Shown: positions 16,001 through 27,752 of the stretch, one piece after another
Numbering within the stretch: the stretch's first letter is position 1
How the letters are laid out: every line of letters starts with the position of its first letter
Origin: Erythrobasidium yunnanense
Lineage: Eukaryota > Basidiomycota > Cystobasidiomycetes > Erythrobasidiales > Erythrobasidiaceae
DNA: 64,000 nt
Direction: 5' to 3'
Assembly (NCBI GenBank): GCA_001600175.1
Contig: BCJC01000004.1
Span: 1,426,001-1,490,000, forward strand
Position numbers and translations under genes: made by a program
Notes under the pieces: model-generated
Seen by the model: the letters and a program-made list of their open reading frames with translations, nothing else
Database searches by the model: none
Told to the model about the DNA's origin: nothing

Positions 16001-16998
16001 AGTCAGAACCTCCGCGAGCTGAAAGGCGACAAGCTGTCGGAGCAGTCCAAGTATGCCGAATTAGTGATGAAGGTGAGGTGAAGGCTTTATGTTTGGGAAG
16101 TCCAACTGAGGCATTACAACTAGTGTCTATGGAAGGTGTCCAAGACAGCGAAAGAGTGCCTAGAAAACAAGACACTCGATGCGCGATACCTGCTCTTCGA
16201 TATAGATCAGTTTCTACAGACCATACCTCCAGCAGAATGGAGGCGGCGTGCTGCCGACGGAGTACCTCTCGGAGACATGCCTCTCAGGACGGTCAAGACT
16301 GTCCTACAGCAGGTAGTCGCAACTTTTGGCGAAGCAGTATACGAAGAATTGACCCTCATCGACCGGCCGGAGAATTCCTTTGTATACCAATACCTCTTCC
16401 GCTTGCTCAACAACGCGCGATCTGTCAATGTGCCTACTGAAAGCTCTCCATCGCGGCAAACATCGCAAGACACTTTGTCTCCCCGTCATTCCGGCATGGC
16501 AAGCAACGGGCAGTCTCATAGTGGATCCGTGTCATCACCATCTGCAACGATCACACGAATGGACGATACTCGTCTCAACAATGCCCTCAAAGATATTTTT
16601 GACAAGATCGGAAATGCGCAGAAATCGAAGGAGGGTATCGCCGAGCTGTATCAGTTTCAGAAAGAACACCCAGAGTGAGTTTTCAGCGTGAATGCGGTTC
16701 TCCAAGCTAAATCACCACTTCCTGTCTATTCAGAGCCGAAGCCCGCATCAACACCTGGATTACGGCTACAGGGTCCTTCTTCCAGTCATATCTCAAGCGC
16801 GCATTGTCTAACCTCGCTGCAGATGAGAACGAGCATGCTACCCCTGCAAGTCCCCGAAGCAGGCTCAGTCCTACCTTATCTCCGCCTTCTTCTCGCCCAA
16901 CTTCGTCTTTCTCACCACAGTCACTTTCGACAAATTCTCCGCGGCATTCGGTAGCCCATGACGAACGCCTGGATTCACTCAAGAGAATGTTTAGCTAG
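10039..16998 (+). CDS. STU2: XMAP215/Dis1/Stu2-family microtubule polymerase with five TOG domains
   Basis: Very long protein, roughly 2,050 residues after removal of about a dozen introns. Five TOG (HEAT-type tubulin-binding) units can be followed: TOG1 about 10060-10920, beginning DDRLQHKNWKARVSAYEDL; TOG2 about 11140-11870; TOG3 about 12330-13040, with NELANSNWKIRLAAMEEL; TOG4 about 13190-13880, with LNDANWKARKETLEQI; and TOG5 about 14290-15110, with GPLKWSIETSARPDQVEYL. Pro/Ser/Lys-rich linkers separate them. A C-terminal domain (about 15500-16800) carries CLWKVSKTAKECLE and FLQTIPPAEWRRR, as in metazoan chTOG. These proteins catch tubulin dimers and speed plus-end growth in the spindle. 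A 42-nt microexon (10163-10204) between introns 10099-10162 and 10205-10283 restores TOG1. Ascomycete yeast relatives have only two TOGs and a coiled coil. Confidence 0.9.
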
Positions 16999-17279
16999 GC
17001 AGTCACGATTTCCTAAGGGGGTCCGAGCATTCAACATTCTGTAAAATAGCAGTTCGGGTTATCTGTTGCCTTCATTAGACGCACTTCACGGATTTGGTCA
17101 GTATGCATCAATCGTTGTTGTAGCATTCGTAAACTACAACAGGCTTCGGGAACTATACAAGAGGCAGCAGATACGACATGCGGAGTGTAACCGAGGGGAA
17201 GCGATACACAGGAGGGACTAACCGTACATCGGCATCAATCGTGTGTTACTGACGAGAGAAGAGACCAAGAGCCGCGCGA
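16999..17279. other. convergent 3' intergenic region
   Basis: 281 bp between two converging stops. Nothing recognisable apart from what must be two polyadenylation regions. Confidence 0.4.
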
Positions 17280-18307
17280 CTAGTCCTGCTGAGTGCTGTT
17301 CAGCAGACGAAGAATCATGAGGAAGAGGTTGATAGTGTCCAAATACAATGACAGGCAGCCAATGACCCATTCTGAAGTGCACCAATGTTAGTACACACGG
17401 CAACTGTGATCAGAACGCGCGACGTACCGTCTGGACTGAGCCTGTTCATGATCATCTGCGTGTCGTAGAGGATGTAGCCGGAGAAGAGAAGCGTGCCGAT
17501 TCCAGCATAGATCATTTCGGCGACTCCGGTGAATGGGAAGAAGATTTGAAGGAGTCCGACGAAGAAGAAGCAGAGGAGAACCGTGTAGAGCACTCCCCCC
17601 ATGCTCGTCAAATCGTATTTGGTTTGCATGGCAAATAAAGTTAAGCCCTGCCAGAAGCGTCAGTACTTGACTGTGTGCTTGGGACCGGTTAAGAACGCAC
17701 AATGAAAACGAATGTTGTGATCAGGAGCGCTTGCAGTACAATGCGCGTATCGTAGAAGCAGGTCACTGCGCCGATTGAAAGCGATTCGAAGATCGTAAAG
17801 AGTCCCAGCAATGCGATATTGGAAGGGTAGCTCTGTCTCTTGAAGTAAAGAGTGATCATGGAGCCAAGTGCACCGAGGAGGGGGATCCACATGAACCAGG
17901 AATTCTGCATCAACCAGAATTGCGCGTCATTCGCCTTCATGGTAGCTCCAACGACGGTGGTGCCCAGCAATTGACTGGAAATAGTGACTGTCATCAGTAC
18001 TGCTCCTCTGATACGCGAGGTTGCCTGCCCACAGGAATAAGACCGTATAGACCTTTCTGACGAAGCTGTTTCGGATTTCGATGGCAGACGAGGAGACTGT
18101 TGTGCCATACTATAGACATTTGTATTAGTATATCCAGTGATTCCAGACCCCCCTGCCAACCTTGTAATCGTCGATATCCTCGTCCGGGCTGTCTGCAAAC
18201 GAGTTGGACAGCAGCGGCTCATCGACGGTGTTCGATTTCGCAGCAGCGTGCGGTCTGGCCTGCTCATAGACGGGAGGAGGCTGCGTATAGCTGGTGCTGC
18301 CTGACAT
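17280..18307 (-). CDS. BXI1: Bax inhibitor-1 / LFG-type (TMBIM) membrane protein
   Basis: Multi-pass ER or vacuolar membrane protein of the Bax-inhibitor-1 family, linked in other organisms to calcium leak and stress survival. The N-terminal cytosolic tail (MSGSTSYTQPPPVYEQ...) is Pro-rich and carries an acidic DSPDEDIDDYK stretch. About seven hydrophobic segments follow. Family signatures are visible: YPSNIALLGLFTIFESLSIG, TFVFIGLTLFAMQTKYDLT with the split Gly-Leu-Thr, and YDTQMIMNRLSPDEWVIG leading to LYLDTINLFLMILRLL at the C-terminus. Four or more introns are needed, for example one just before EWVIG. Size and topology match fungal Bxi1/Ybh3 proteins closer to LFG4/TMBIM4 than to TMBIM6. 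The protein ends LLNSTQQD. Confidence 0.9.
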
Positions 18308-18458
18308 GGTAGCGAAAGAACCTCAGTGAGTTGGCAGTGACGAAGAAAGGCGCTGGCCGCGCTGACGATGAGCATCCGAAACAATGCAGTACACTGATCT
18401 ATCTGGATACTGCAATTCTGATAGCTAACACACTCCATCCCTATCCCTTCCTATCCTC
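18308..18458. promoter_or_regulatory. divergent promoter region of BXI1 and the MOV10-like gene
   Basis: 151 bp separate the two start codons. It is ordinary mixed sequence with a C/T-rich stretch (CCATCCCTATCCCTTCC) directly before the plus-strand start. No named element recognised. Confidence 0.4.
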
Positions 18459-21403
18459 ATGAGCGAAGACATGGATGTCGATGAGACCCCGGTCAATCCA
18501 CAAGAAGCGCCGTCGGAAAAGCCTGATGCTGAACGAGCACCTTCATCACCACACTTTCTCAGGCTTACTTCGCATTCGGAAGACGCCGGTAGTGCAACTT
18601 CCTTCGGCAAAGATCCTGGCGCAAGTGTATCTACATCCCGTACATCCACACCTTCCGAGAGCCTGCAACTAGATAGATTCGCATCAGTCTATGTTCCCAA
18701 GTGGCTTCTGGAGGTCAACCTCTCCCTGCCAATCCATGTCTACCTGCCCGACACCGCCCACACCCAAGATATGACAGCCTATGCGGAAAGCATCTATCCC
18801 AAGAAGTTGATAGATGACATATACACTCTAGAACAGCGAGAAGAACGTGAGATCAGCGATTTTCTTGCTCAAGGCAATAGCAACCTTCCGCACTTTGCTG
18901 GAGCCGCTCAAACACAGCATGCGTATGCGAAGCGATTTCTGCCTCTACAGTTCATGGAGCATGCTGCAAGGAAGGAAGACCTGGCCAAAGCAAATCTCTA
19001 CAACGTTCCGCTAGAGCCCTTCAAGGACACCAACACCCTCCACCTCTACAAGCTCAAAGCACCTGCCATAAGGGAAGGTTGGCCTCCACTGGAGCCGAAC
19101 GATGTCGTTCACCTTCGTCAGCTTCGGCCCGGACTCCGCAGATGGCAAGGTATCGAGTTTGTTGCGACCGTTCACGCCACTCGTCGTGTCCAAGGCTTTG
19201 TCATTCTGAAATGTCAGGCGCTAGCTCAACACATCGAAACGATGCTCTTCAACGTTACCTTCAGACCCCAGGGTAGGCAGATCTGGGTTGAGATTACTTC
19301 ATTTGGCTTACCTCGCTAAACACAGACCGGCCGTTCTTCGCTGCCCACAAAGCAATCTGCTATCTCGACCGTCAGCTACCTATTTTAGCTAGTGACAGAT
19401 ATCTGAGCCAGGCATGGCTTTATCCTAAGGCGTATCATGACCAATATAAGATGCCCGAAGGGGAGGCTCCCCGACCTCCAAAACATATCGCCTGGCACGA
19501 TGAGAATCTGAACCAGGAGCAGAAAGTATGAAAACCAGTTGTCATCAATCTTGCACCCGCCAGACTACGCTAAAAAATGCTGTAATCACATGTCCAGGTT
19601 GCAGTACAGTCGATTGTGTATCGACGCCGGAGGGTCCCATTCCTAATACATGGTCCTCCCGGCACGGGCAAAACCAAGACTGTTGTTGAGGCTGTCCTGC
19701 AGATATTGAAGGCTTACCCCGACACGCATGTCCTCGTATGTGGCGCAAGGTAGGCTCGAGCCACTCTCGTCGTCCGATAGTCAGCTGACATAGCTGGCAG
19801 TAATCCTTCATCTGACACCTTAGCCGTGCGCTTATCCGCCCACCTGTCTCCTAAGCAAATGCTTAGGCTGAGCGATGAAAGCAGACCGGTGGATGAAGTT
19901 CGCTCTACGCTTTTACCGTGGTGCAATATCGTGGAAGACCGGTTTGTGCTGCCCGCGCTGCGGTGAGCCAATCGAAGTGTCCCGCTTTTGCTTTCGCTGA
20001 AGAAAATTGTCTAGGCCCTTGCTGGACTATCAAGTCATAGTCACAAGCGTTCTCGATGCCAGCGTTCTCGTCAATGCCCGAGTGACGAATACCCACCTAG
20101 CAAGGTTGGAGGAAACGGTGTGCAAGCAACTCCTGCCGCAGCGATACGACCCGTCCAGATTCCACTTCGACTACCTCCTCGTAGATGAAGCTGCGCAAGC
20201 AAGTGAGCCTGAACTTACCCCTGCTCTGGCCGTTGTTCTGCCAGAAACCAATCTTGCAAGCAGTAAGAACGATCACGGAAAGCGCAGAGTGCCTCAGCTG
20301 GTGCTTTGCGGAGACCATATGCAGCTGGGTCCGCAGATCAGCTCAGAAGCGGCTAGACAGGCGGAGCTCGATCTTTCGCTCATGCAGCGGCTGTTCGAGC
20401 GCCCTTTATACAAGGAGCACCCTAGAGCTAGACATCATCTTCCTCCCGCAAAAAAGCTCCTCTTACAGCCAGAGCCCAATCCAAGTCACAATAAATCGCA
20501 CGGCACGGAGGTCCACGGTACAAGAGAGCTTGATCCGCTGGACGTTCCTTTTGCAAGCCTTCTCAAAAACTACAGATCAACACCATGTCTGTTGATGGTG
20601 CCGTCCGCTTTATTCTACAACGACACTTTGGAACCGGCTTGCAGTGAGAAGATCCGAAATACTGCTCTCCGGAAATGGAATCAGCTGAAGAACACCGACG
20701 TGCCACTACTCGTCTGGCATACTAAAGGGCAAGAAGAGATGTTTCAGGAGGGAGTGTCGTGGTACAACGATCTCGAAGTAGAGCGCGTCGTAGACACGGT
20801 GAAAGCTTTGGTTCATCAAAGAGACGTGTCCCATGGCGCGCTTCATCCAGCTGAAGTAACTGTCATCTCACCATTCCGAGAGCAGGTGTGGAGGATTCGT
20901 CTGGCTCTCCGCGCGGCAGAGCTTTACGACGTTGATGTTGGCCGAGAGACGGATGTTCAGGGCGCTGAAAAGTAGGCTGGCCTGATCCACACGTCCTTAC
21001 TGAGGCGCGCTGACATTAGCATCTCTTCTCCAGTCGGTGTATCATCATTGCCCCAACTAGGACGTCCACCCGCTTTCTCGCGGATGATCGAGCACGCAAC
21101 CGCGGCCTCATATACGAAGCGAAACGGTTCAACGTGGCAACGACCAGAGCCAAAGAGCTCATGGTTGTCATTGGCCATATACCGACCTTGTACACGGACC
21201 CTTATTGGCAGGCACTGATTAACTTCGCAATCCGACAAAACGCCTACGAAGGACCTTCACTCGAGGAATTTGGGATCAAGAAGCCTGATAATGTTGCTCA
21301 TGGTGTTTCAAAGCTAGAGGAGGTCTTCACAATGGACTATGGCGGAGCGTCAGAAGACGCTTTGGCTAGTAGCGTAGCTCGGGTCGCGCTTCACGAGGAA
21401 TAG
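18459..21403 (+). CDS. MOV10/SDE3-like superfamily 1 RNA helicase
   Basis: UPF1-like SF1 helicase. The N-terminal ~260 residues hold a family-specific region with a Ser/Thr/acidic start. The helicase core shows GPPGTGKTKTVVEA (motif I), CGASNPSSDTLA (Ia), DYLLVDEAAQASEPE (II), LVLCGDHMQLGP (III), LLKNYRSTP (IV), DVQGAENRCIII (V) and FNVATTRAKELMVVIG (VI). The NPSSDTLA and ASE.E motifs place it with MOV10, SDE3 and Armitage, helicases tied to RNA silencing, transposon control and mRNA decay. No CH zinc domain typical of Upf1 is seen. Introns include 19273-19325, one before VAVQSIVYRRR, one splitting CGAS|NPSS, one before PLLDYQ and one before NRCIII. It could act in RNAi or in decay; the window holds no Argonaute or Dicer to decide. 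Confidence 0.85.
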
Positions 21404-21924
21404 CGTTATATAGCAGTCGTGTTTGTCCTAATATAACCGTCTAGTCAAGCGGAGATAGGATGGTTAGTAGAATTTCGGGCTTTTCCTGTTCATAGAGGTC
21501 AAGCTGACAAACGGGGTGCCTTCGAGCGGCATACGTTCGCAGACAGAAAATCAAGGATATTCGCTACATGCAGGTAGCGTGGATCTCCAGTTCGGGATAC
21601 GAGAACATTTAAGATCAATTGAGGCCGACGGCGAGATTAGTGCTGAGCGCATTGGAAGGCGGATGTCGGCGAATAAGTTGATATGACGGACTAGACCAAT
21701 GAATTGCCAGCGTTCGCTCAACGCTTTCTCACTGTTGCATCGCTTAGCAGGAGGCCAAGGTTCAGCCTCTTCGTTTCTTTCGCGAAACTCAACTTGCTAT
21801 GCTGATCTATACCGAGCCAGTTGCTTGAAGTGGAATTATACCATGCGATACTGCGATTTTCCCGTCTACAATGCATTATAAAGTCACATAAGCATACAGT
21901 TGATCTACATCGCCGAGACTGCAT
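21404..21924. other. convergent intergenic region, no gene seen
   Basis: 521 bp between converging stops of the MOV10-like gene and LTN1. Only short chance frames; no repeat or RNA gene noticed. Confidence 0.45.
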
Positions 21925-24900
21925 CAGAATAATGCTCGACAGAGTGGACATGATGAAGAGTGGGATGTCTGGAACCATTTCCACAGACAAGGGGGATGGA
22001 AAGCGTTCTTGCAGGTCCTGCAATGTTTAGTTGGTAGAGACCGATCTGCAGCGGCTATGACTGAGTAGCAGATGGCACAGGCTTCAACGCCTTCAAAGTG
22101 CCGAGTGGCGTTGGTCTTGAACAGCTGTAAAGCGTCTGCGATAGTACCGTTCTGTAAAAAAGGTCAATTGTAGTTCCCTAATGAGCTTCATGAATGTCTT
22201 ACTTGTGAGTTGATAATAAGCTGAACATTCATGATCCATGCGCGCCAGATGGCTTCTGGAACACCGATACGCCGACCCTCTTTCACTTCCACCAAGGACA
22301 AGGGGAAATCGGGTGGAAGTCGAATCGAAAGCTCGAGAGGCTGCTCGTCAACGTTATACTGTGCCCAGTCTCAGTTGAATGGCCAAATAGGAGCTTCTAG
22401 TGTCCTCTTACAGTGGCTTTGACCTCGTTGATCGACCGCAGAATCTTTGTAGTCATTTGCTCATCATCTTGTGCAGCATTGTTAGCTTCGGAGTCCAGCA
22501 CGGAAAGCTCTGTTACGATGAGCAGGGGCGAGAAGTATCGCGCGGTCATTTGTGCTACACTGCCGGACAGCTGCTTGCTTCTATAGCCTTCCCATGTCTG
22601 CCGGATAAGTGCAGGAATTGCACGCAGAGACTGATAGTACGCAAAGCTGGCCAGTGCAGTGGCATTCAGAGTCGCTGTGGACGCCTCACGAGCGGCTGCA
22701 GTGACGTGCCTTTAGCTAGCTATTACCATGAGCGCACGGTGTGCCATACCTTCAAAGTTAAACTCGTTCACGGACCATTGGTATAGGTCGATAGGTCCGT
22801 TGATACCTCCAATTCCAAGCATCCGAAGGACAGCGGGCATGAAGACAGTAGTGATGACTCCGGAACTACGCAGCTGCTCCGTGAAAGCTGTCTTCAGCGC
22901 GATCGACTATGCGGCAATGCCGAGGATTAGACCTGTACAAAACATAGATAACAAGGACAAGACTCACAGCTGAGTCGAAATGATGAAAGACAAGGAGCCA
23001 GCCCAGCAGCTTGGCTACATCCCGCTCGCTGCCCTCTGCATCCACGGAGTCGTCCAAATGCAGTATATTGAGCAGAGATTGGTCGATGGGAGGAGAACGC
23101 GTGTCGAGCGCTTCGGCAGCCGTGGCCAATGTTAAGGACCGCTCTTCAGTCAGGGTGTTTACGAGCCTGCGCGCTGCGATATAGGTTGTTATCTGTATCT
23201 TGGTGTCTGGGTGTGCGAGAAGTGGGTACAGCTGAGGAGGAAGACCAACAGCATTAGTGGCAATAACGTCCTGCCAGAACTTTTCCAACCTTCGGCAGCG
23301 ATGAGGGGTTTAGTGAGCTGTCTTCGAATACAATCTCGCTGATCAGCTCCATCACGGCATTCGTCGGTATCGTAAGTTTTGCATGAGCCAGGCTTGCAAA
23401 TTGGTTTTCTAGCTGTCCGACAAGTTGGGCAAACTTGCTTGAAAGGTGCTTTCGCAAAGCCTTGTTCGCCACGCAATAAAGCTTCACCTCCTGTATGAAT
23501 CTGCACGCAGCCCATAGTGCAGGCAGAGTATCTAGATCTTGCCAATCCGCCACCTTGCAGCATGTTAGCATCAGCCGTGGCTTATCAATAGCGTATGACT
23601 TACATCTATGCTAGACTCGACCACATCGAACATCGTGAACCACATTGTAGACAGAGTATTCTGTAAGATCGGAACGAGTGTCGTGAAGACATCTATCAGA
23701 GGAGCATAGTGATCTTCGTCGATGGAAGTACCGTCTTCTACGATCCATTTCTGTAATGCTTGTAAAAGGAAAACCGCCCGATTGACAGGCAGAAACTCTT
23801 GATCAGAATCACTGGTAGGAGCTATCGTTGCAAGTAGGCGCAGAAGGATTATACCTTGCCCAGCCGCATGTTCTGGCCGGATGTCGGATAAACTGCTAGC
23901 TACTTGACTTTGGTAGCGATAGAACTGCTGGCTGTCCAGTAACAATGGCTTCATAGCGCATGCTACTGCCAAACAGCCAGCGGGATCTGCGGGTACGAGT
24001 CAGTCTTGTACAGACCTGTTGGAGTGTGGACTTACAAGTCGACTGAATCGATTTTGCAAAGGTGAGCCAACGCTCGGCATCCTCCACCTGCATATCCGAA
24101 TACCGAAGCAGCAATTGCATAAGCTCGGCAAACGTGCGCCCCGCCAGACTGCTGGAAGGCTGTTCTGATTTAAGATGCTGTATAACCAGAAAAAAAGTAC
24201 TCGATAGCTGATCGAGTATCGGCTCCGTGATAATTTTGCAGGCAGAGATCGTAGCCTCGTGCCAGGCTTTGTCGCAGTTGGTACTTCCTTGCAAGACAAG
24301 ATATGCAGCAAGCCGTCGACAGACGATTTGCAAGGCTGCCTGCTCAGAGGGAGGGAAATATGTGGGTGGATGCATTGCTGCATCGTCGTCGAGCAGCTCT
24401 CGCAGGAGAATGGCGTGAGGTAGGAACCATATGTGCTGATTGGCCCATGCGCGATCGCGACTTAACAGTATGGTCCAGGCTACAGATGCTCGCACGTAGG
24501 TGGCTGTATCGTGCACGCGACTGCGCCGTTCCTCGCCGCTCGGGCAAGGATTGACTAAATCTTTCGTGATGTAGAGAGCTCGGTGCGTGGGGATCTGGAA
24601 CACCTCTTTAAGGCAACTGTCGAGGTAAAGCCTCTCGGGCAGGAAAGCATCCCACAGATGACTTTTCGTGACACCAGGTAATGCCTCTAGTTCCGCTAGG
24701 CATGCTACCAAGTGAAAGCAGCTGTAACTGTATTAGTCTGTTGTAAGCCATAGCAGTAGAGCAAGACCTACTTTATCGTAGTTTCGCGAATATAAGCACC
24801 AAGGCGGGCAGAAACAGCAAGAGCCATGGCGTTAAGCCCGAGGGAGGCGGACTCCTTCACCATAGTCTGCCAGAGCTTCGAAGCCCTTAATGCTGGATCG

Positions 24901-27752
24901 TTGTGCTCCCCGAGTACTTGAGGTAGCATGAAAGCCGCTTCGAAGACGGTGATAAAGAGCGGAACATCAACGGTAGCACTGTACAGTTGGGCATTTGAGA
25001 AGAGCTGCAAGATTCGCAGGGACTGCAGGAGTCGATTGACATCCTGGTCAGTGCTATCCGACGCAGTCTCGCACAGACTGTCAACAGACCGCCGAGCGCC
25101 TGCTTCCGCGATGCAGACGACTGTGGCCGCCCACGAGCCGTCCACGAGTGGAGAAGGGCTAGTGATGAGATTCTTTATAGTTTGCAGCGCGGTGGCTCCT
25201 ATTATTGCATTTCCAGCGATGACGTCTTCGACTCCAGAGAGGAGTAAAGAGTCCAATTTCGCTGACCGAAGCTGACTGGTATCCCATTGTCTCGAGACAA
25301 AACTTTCGGTGACTGGAAGCAGTGCGCCAAGGTCCGCCTGCTCGACGGATGCCGACATGACTGACACCATGTGTTGCCAGGCGTTGTTGACTGCTGTCGT
25401 GTCCATGCGATATCGAAGGTATCCTTCCATGATAGGATATTGAGACAATCCAATGATAAGAATATATCGATCAAGAGTCTGAACGCAGAACAAGGTCAGA
25501 TCTAGAGTTGTATGAGGGCGTCACTATTACTCACATTCCGACTCGAAGCCGAATCGAACAGCGCTGTTCCCCTAGCACCAAGTAGAGCTGACAGCAGATT
25601 GCCTTTAGCTGATCCCAGCTCAGACACCACTGCCGCTTCCACCGCCGAGTGCTCTATCCCCAGTCCCAGCTCCGCAATTGCAGGACTGCTGGATTGACAC
25701 AAGCTTGCTATAGTCTGTGCGAACAGCGCAGGAGAGGTTGTGCCCTGCTCGATAGCCAACGTTGCAGAGCGGTGTAGTTGCTCTGCAAAAAGCTTGAAAT
25801 GCGAAGAGGCATGTTTTGCAGCTTGCACCAGTCCCGCCTGCACGATTGGCATGCAATCCAAGCGAGACAGCGAGGTCGCGCGGCTGGGGGCCGCCAGTGC
25901 ACCGATATAGTACTGCCACAAGAGAGATAGTTGGTCCAGAGCCATATTCTGGATAGTAGTTTCATTCTGACTAGATAGGAAAATGCTGATTGATTGTACG
26001 CATGCGGAAGCAAATGGCACGAGACCAGTAGGTCCGCTAGAATACAGGGCACGGCCAGTGTAGGCCCCCCAGAAGGAAGTGTAGAATAGCTGTACAGCCT
26101 GTTCGGAAGAGGTAAGATAGCTTTCTGGAATCGTGCGCAAAATGGCGGGCATGTGACTATAACCAGAGGAGGCATTGCCATAGAATCCAAGCTGCAGGAG
26201 GTCAAGATATGACTGGACGTTGTTCGCAAGTACGCTTTGCTGTCTCAAAGATTCAGTTCCTTCCACATCCGAGGAAGAGCCCTGGGATGACGATTCATCG
26301 GAGTCGGAAGATGCGGTAGTGGAGCCTAGATGACTTCGGACTTGCTGCGAGGTATACCAAGCTTTCGGATTACTTTCGAAGAGACTGACAGCTACAGGCC
26401 ACATAGTGTTTTGTGTCGTGGTATCGCGTTCTGACCAAAGGGCAGGTAGTGCTGCCATGCAGACCGTCCGAGCGTTTTGCTTCACCAGAGACCCTAAGGC
26501 GGTTATCGATATGATCCTGGCGAGGAGCCGCCAGACGGCCCGTCTTACTAGTGGCCATTCAGAGAATTGAAGGAGCGTCCAAAAAGACGAAGAGGAGAGG
26601 ATCGGCTCGCAGTAATCTTCCAGGGCAGATCGACATTGCCCTAGAAGGTAGGTATACGCATCGATACTTGCAGAAAGGTGGTTTGAAATACGCTCTGACT
26701 CTTCTCTGGCAACGTGATCCTGCTCGTATTGACTGTCTGACAACCGGCGGCCAAATTCTGCCTCCTCTAAAAGGGTCGATGTGAGGGCATCGAAAAGAGA
26801 TTCCAGTGAGTCTTCCATATCTATGTGTTGAAGGAGAGCCTGCCAAGTGGCTGAGGCAGTCGTGCGAACCTGTCTGTCGGAATCAAAGGCAGATGAAAGC
26901 ATGCTGGGAAGGAAAGCCGGCTGCTCTGGCGAGATCAAGGCAACAAGAGTAGGTCGGGTTTCTTGGAGTAAGGTGGAAGGTCCCGTGTGAAGGAGCAGCG
27001 CGTTCATAGTGGCTGCTTGCAAACGCACTTTACGCGAGCTGTGACTGAGTAGGCGCGGTATGTGGTGAACCTGCCAAAGTGCGGAACGTAAGCCGCAGTG
27101 TGATATCACATAGAGCATGAAGACATACCCAAACCGGAATGGCTTCCAAGATGTGCTGTACCGTGTCGGCTGAGTCCTCACTGCCCGTAGTGCTGACCCA
27201 AGATATGAGGTCTTCCATGGCTCGCTCAATACTACTCTCATCTTTCTTGTTGAGAAGTCTCAGGGTTACGATCTTTTCAGCTGGAACGCGCTCAAAACCC
27301 CCAGTGACGCCGAGACCGTAGATGTCGACTGGATCGAGCTGACCTTTTGGCGGCTTGGGAGGAGGTATATACTGTTTTCGTCTTGGAGGAGGTGGAGCTT
27401 CACCCTTCCTGTGCTTCTTTGACTGTTTCTGCTTCTTCTGGCCACGCTGCAGTTTTTGCGGTTCCGTCATAGGTTTGATGGGCGACTTGTGCTCAGTCTG
27501 TCTTGTCTTTTGCTTAACACTTTCAGCGGGTGCAGATGGTAGCTGGTGAGACGTGTCTGCACTGGGTATGCTTGCTCGCTGTTCTTCGGTGATCGCATCA
27601 TCGCCAGCTTCTTCTTGATCTTCTGTCAAGTCTTCAGAAATACTCTCTTCTTCTGCCGCCGCCCTAAGCTTGTCCTTCTCATCCTTTGCAGCTGCTTTAC
27701 GTGCATGCTTCTTCTTTGTCGCAGAAGAGGCAGAAGATTTGGTTTTGGGCAT
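21925..27752 (-). CDS. LTN1: E3 ubiquitin ligase listerin, ribosome quality control
   Basis: Large protein (about 1,800 residues). The start MPKTKSSASSATKKKHARK opens a basic/acidic low-complexity region. It leads into the conserved listerin N-domain YIPPPKPPKGQLDPVDIYGLG...VTLRLLNKKDESSIERAMEDL. A long HEAT-repeat rod follows (about 27100-22450). Near the C-terminus come the RWD-like region (ELSIRLPPDFPLSLVEVKEG) and a RING-CH-type finger in C4HC3 order: CAIC, CRTC, H-P-P-C and CPLC, ending SCPLCRALF at the stop. Ltn1 sits on 60S subunits blocked by stalled nascent chains and ubiquitinates them with Rqc1, Rqc2 and Cdc48. Several introns are needed, including one around 27075-27130 and one just before NGTIADALQLF. 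All RING ligands are present. The start was chosen at the MPKTK methionine; an upstream in-frame ATG at 27836 adds a non-conserved stretch. Confidence 0.9.
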
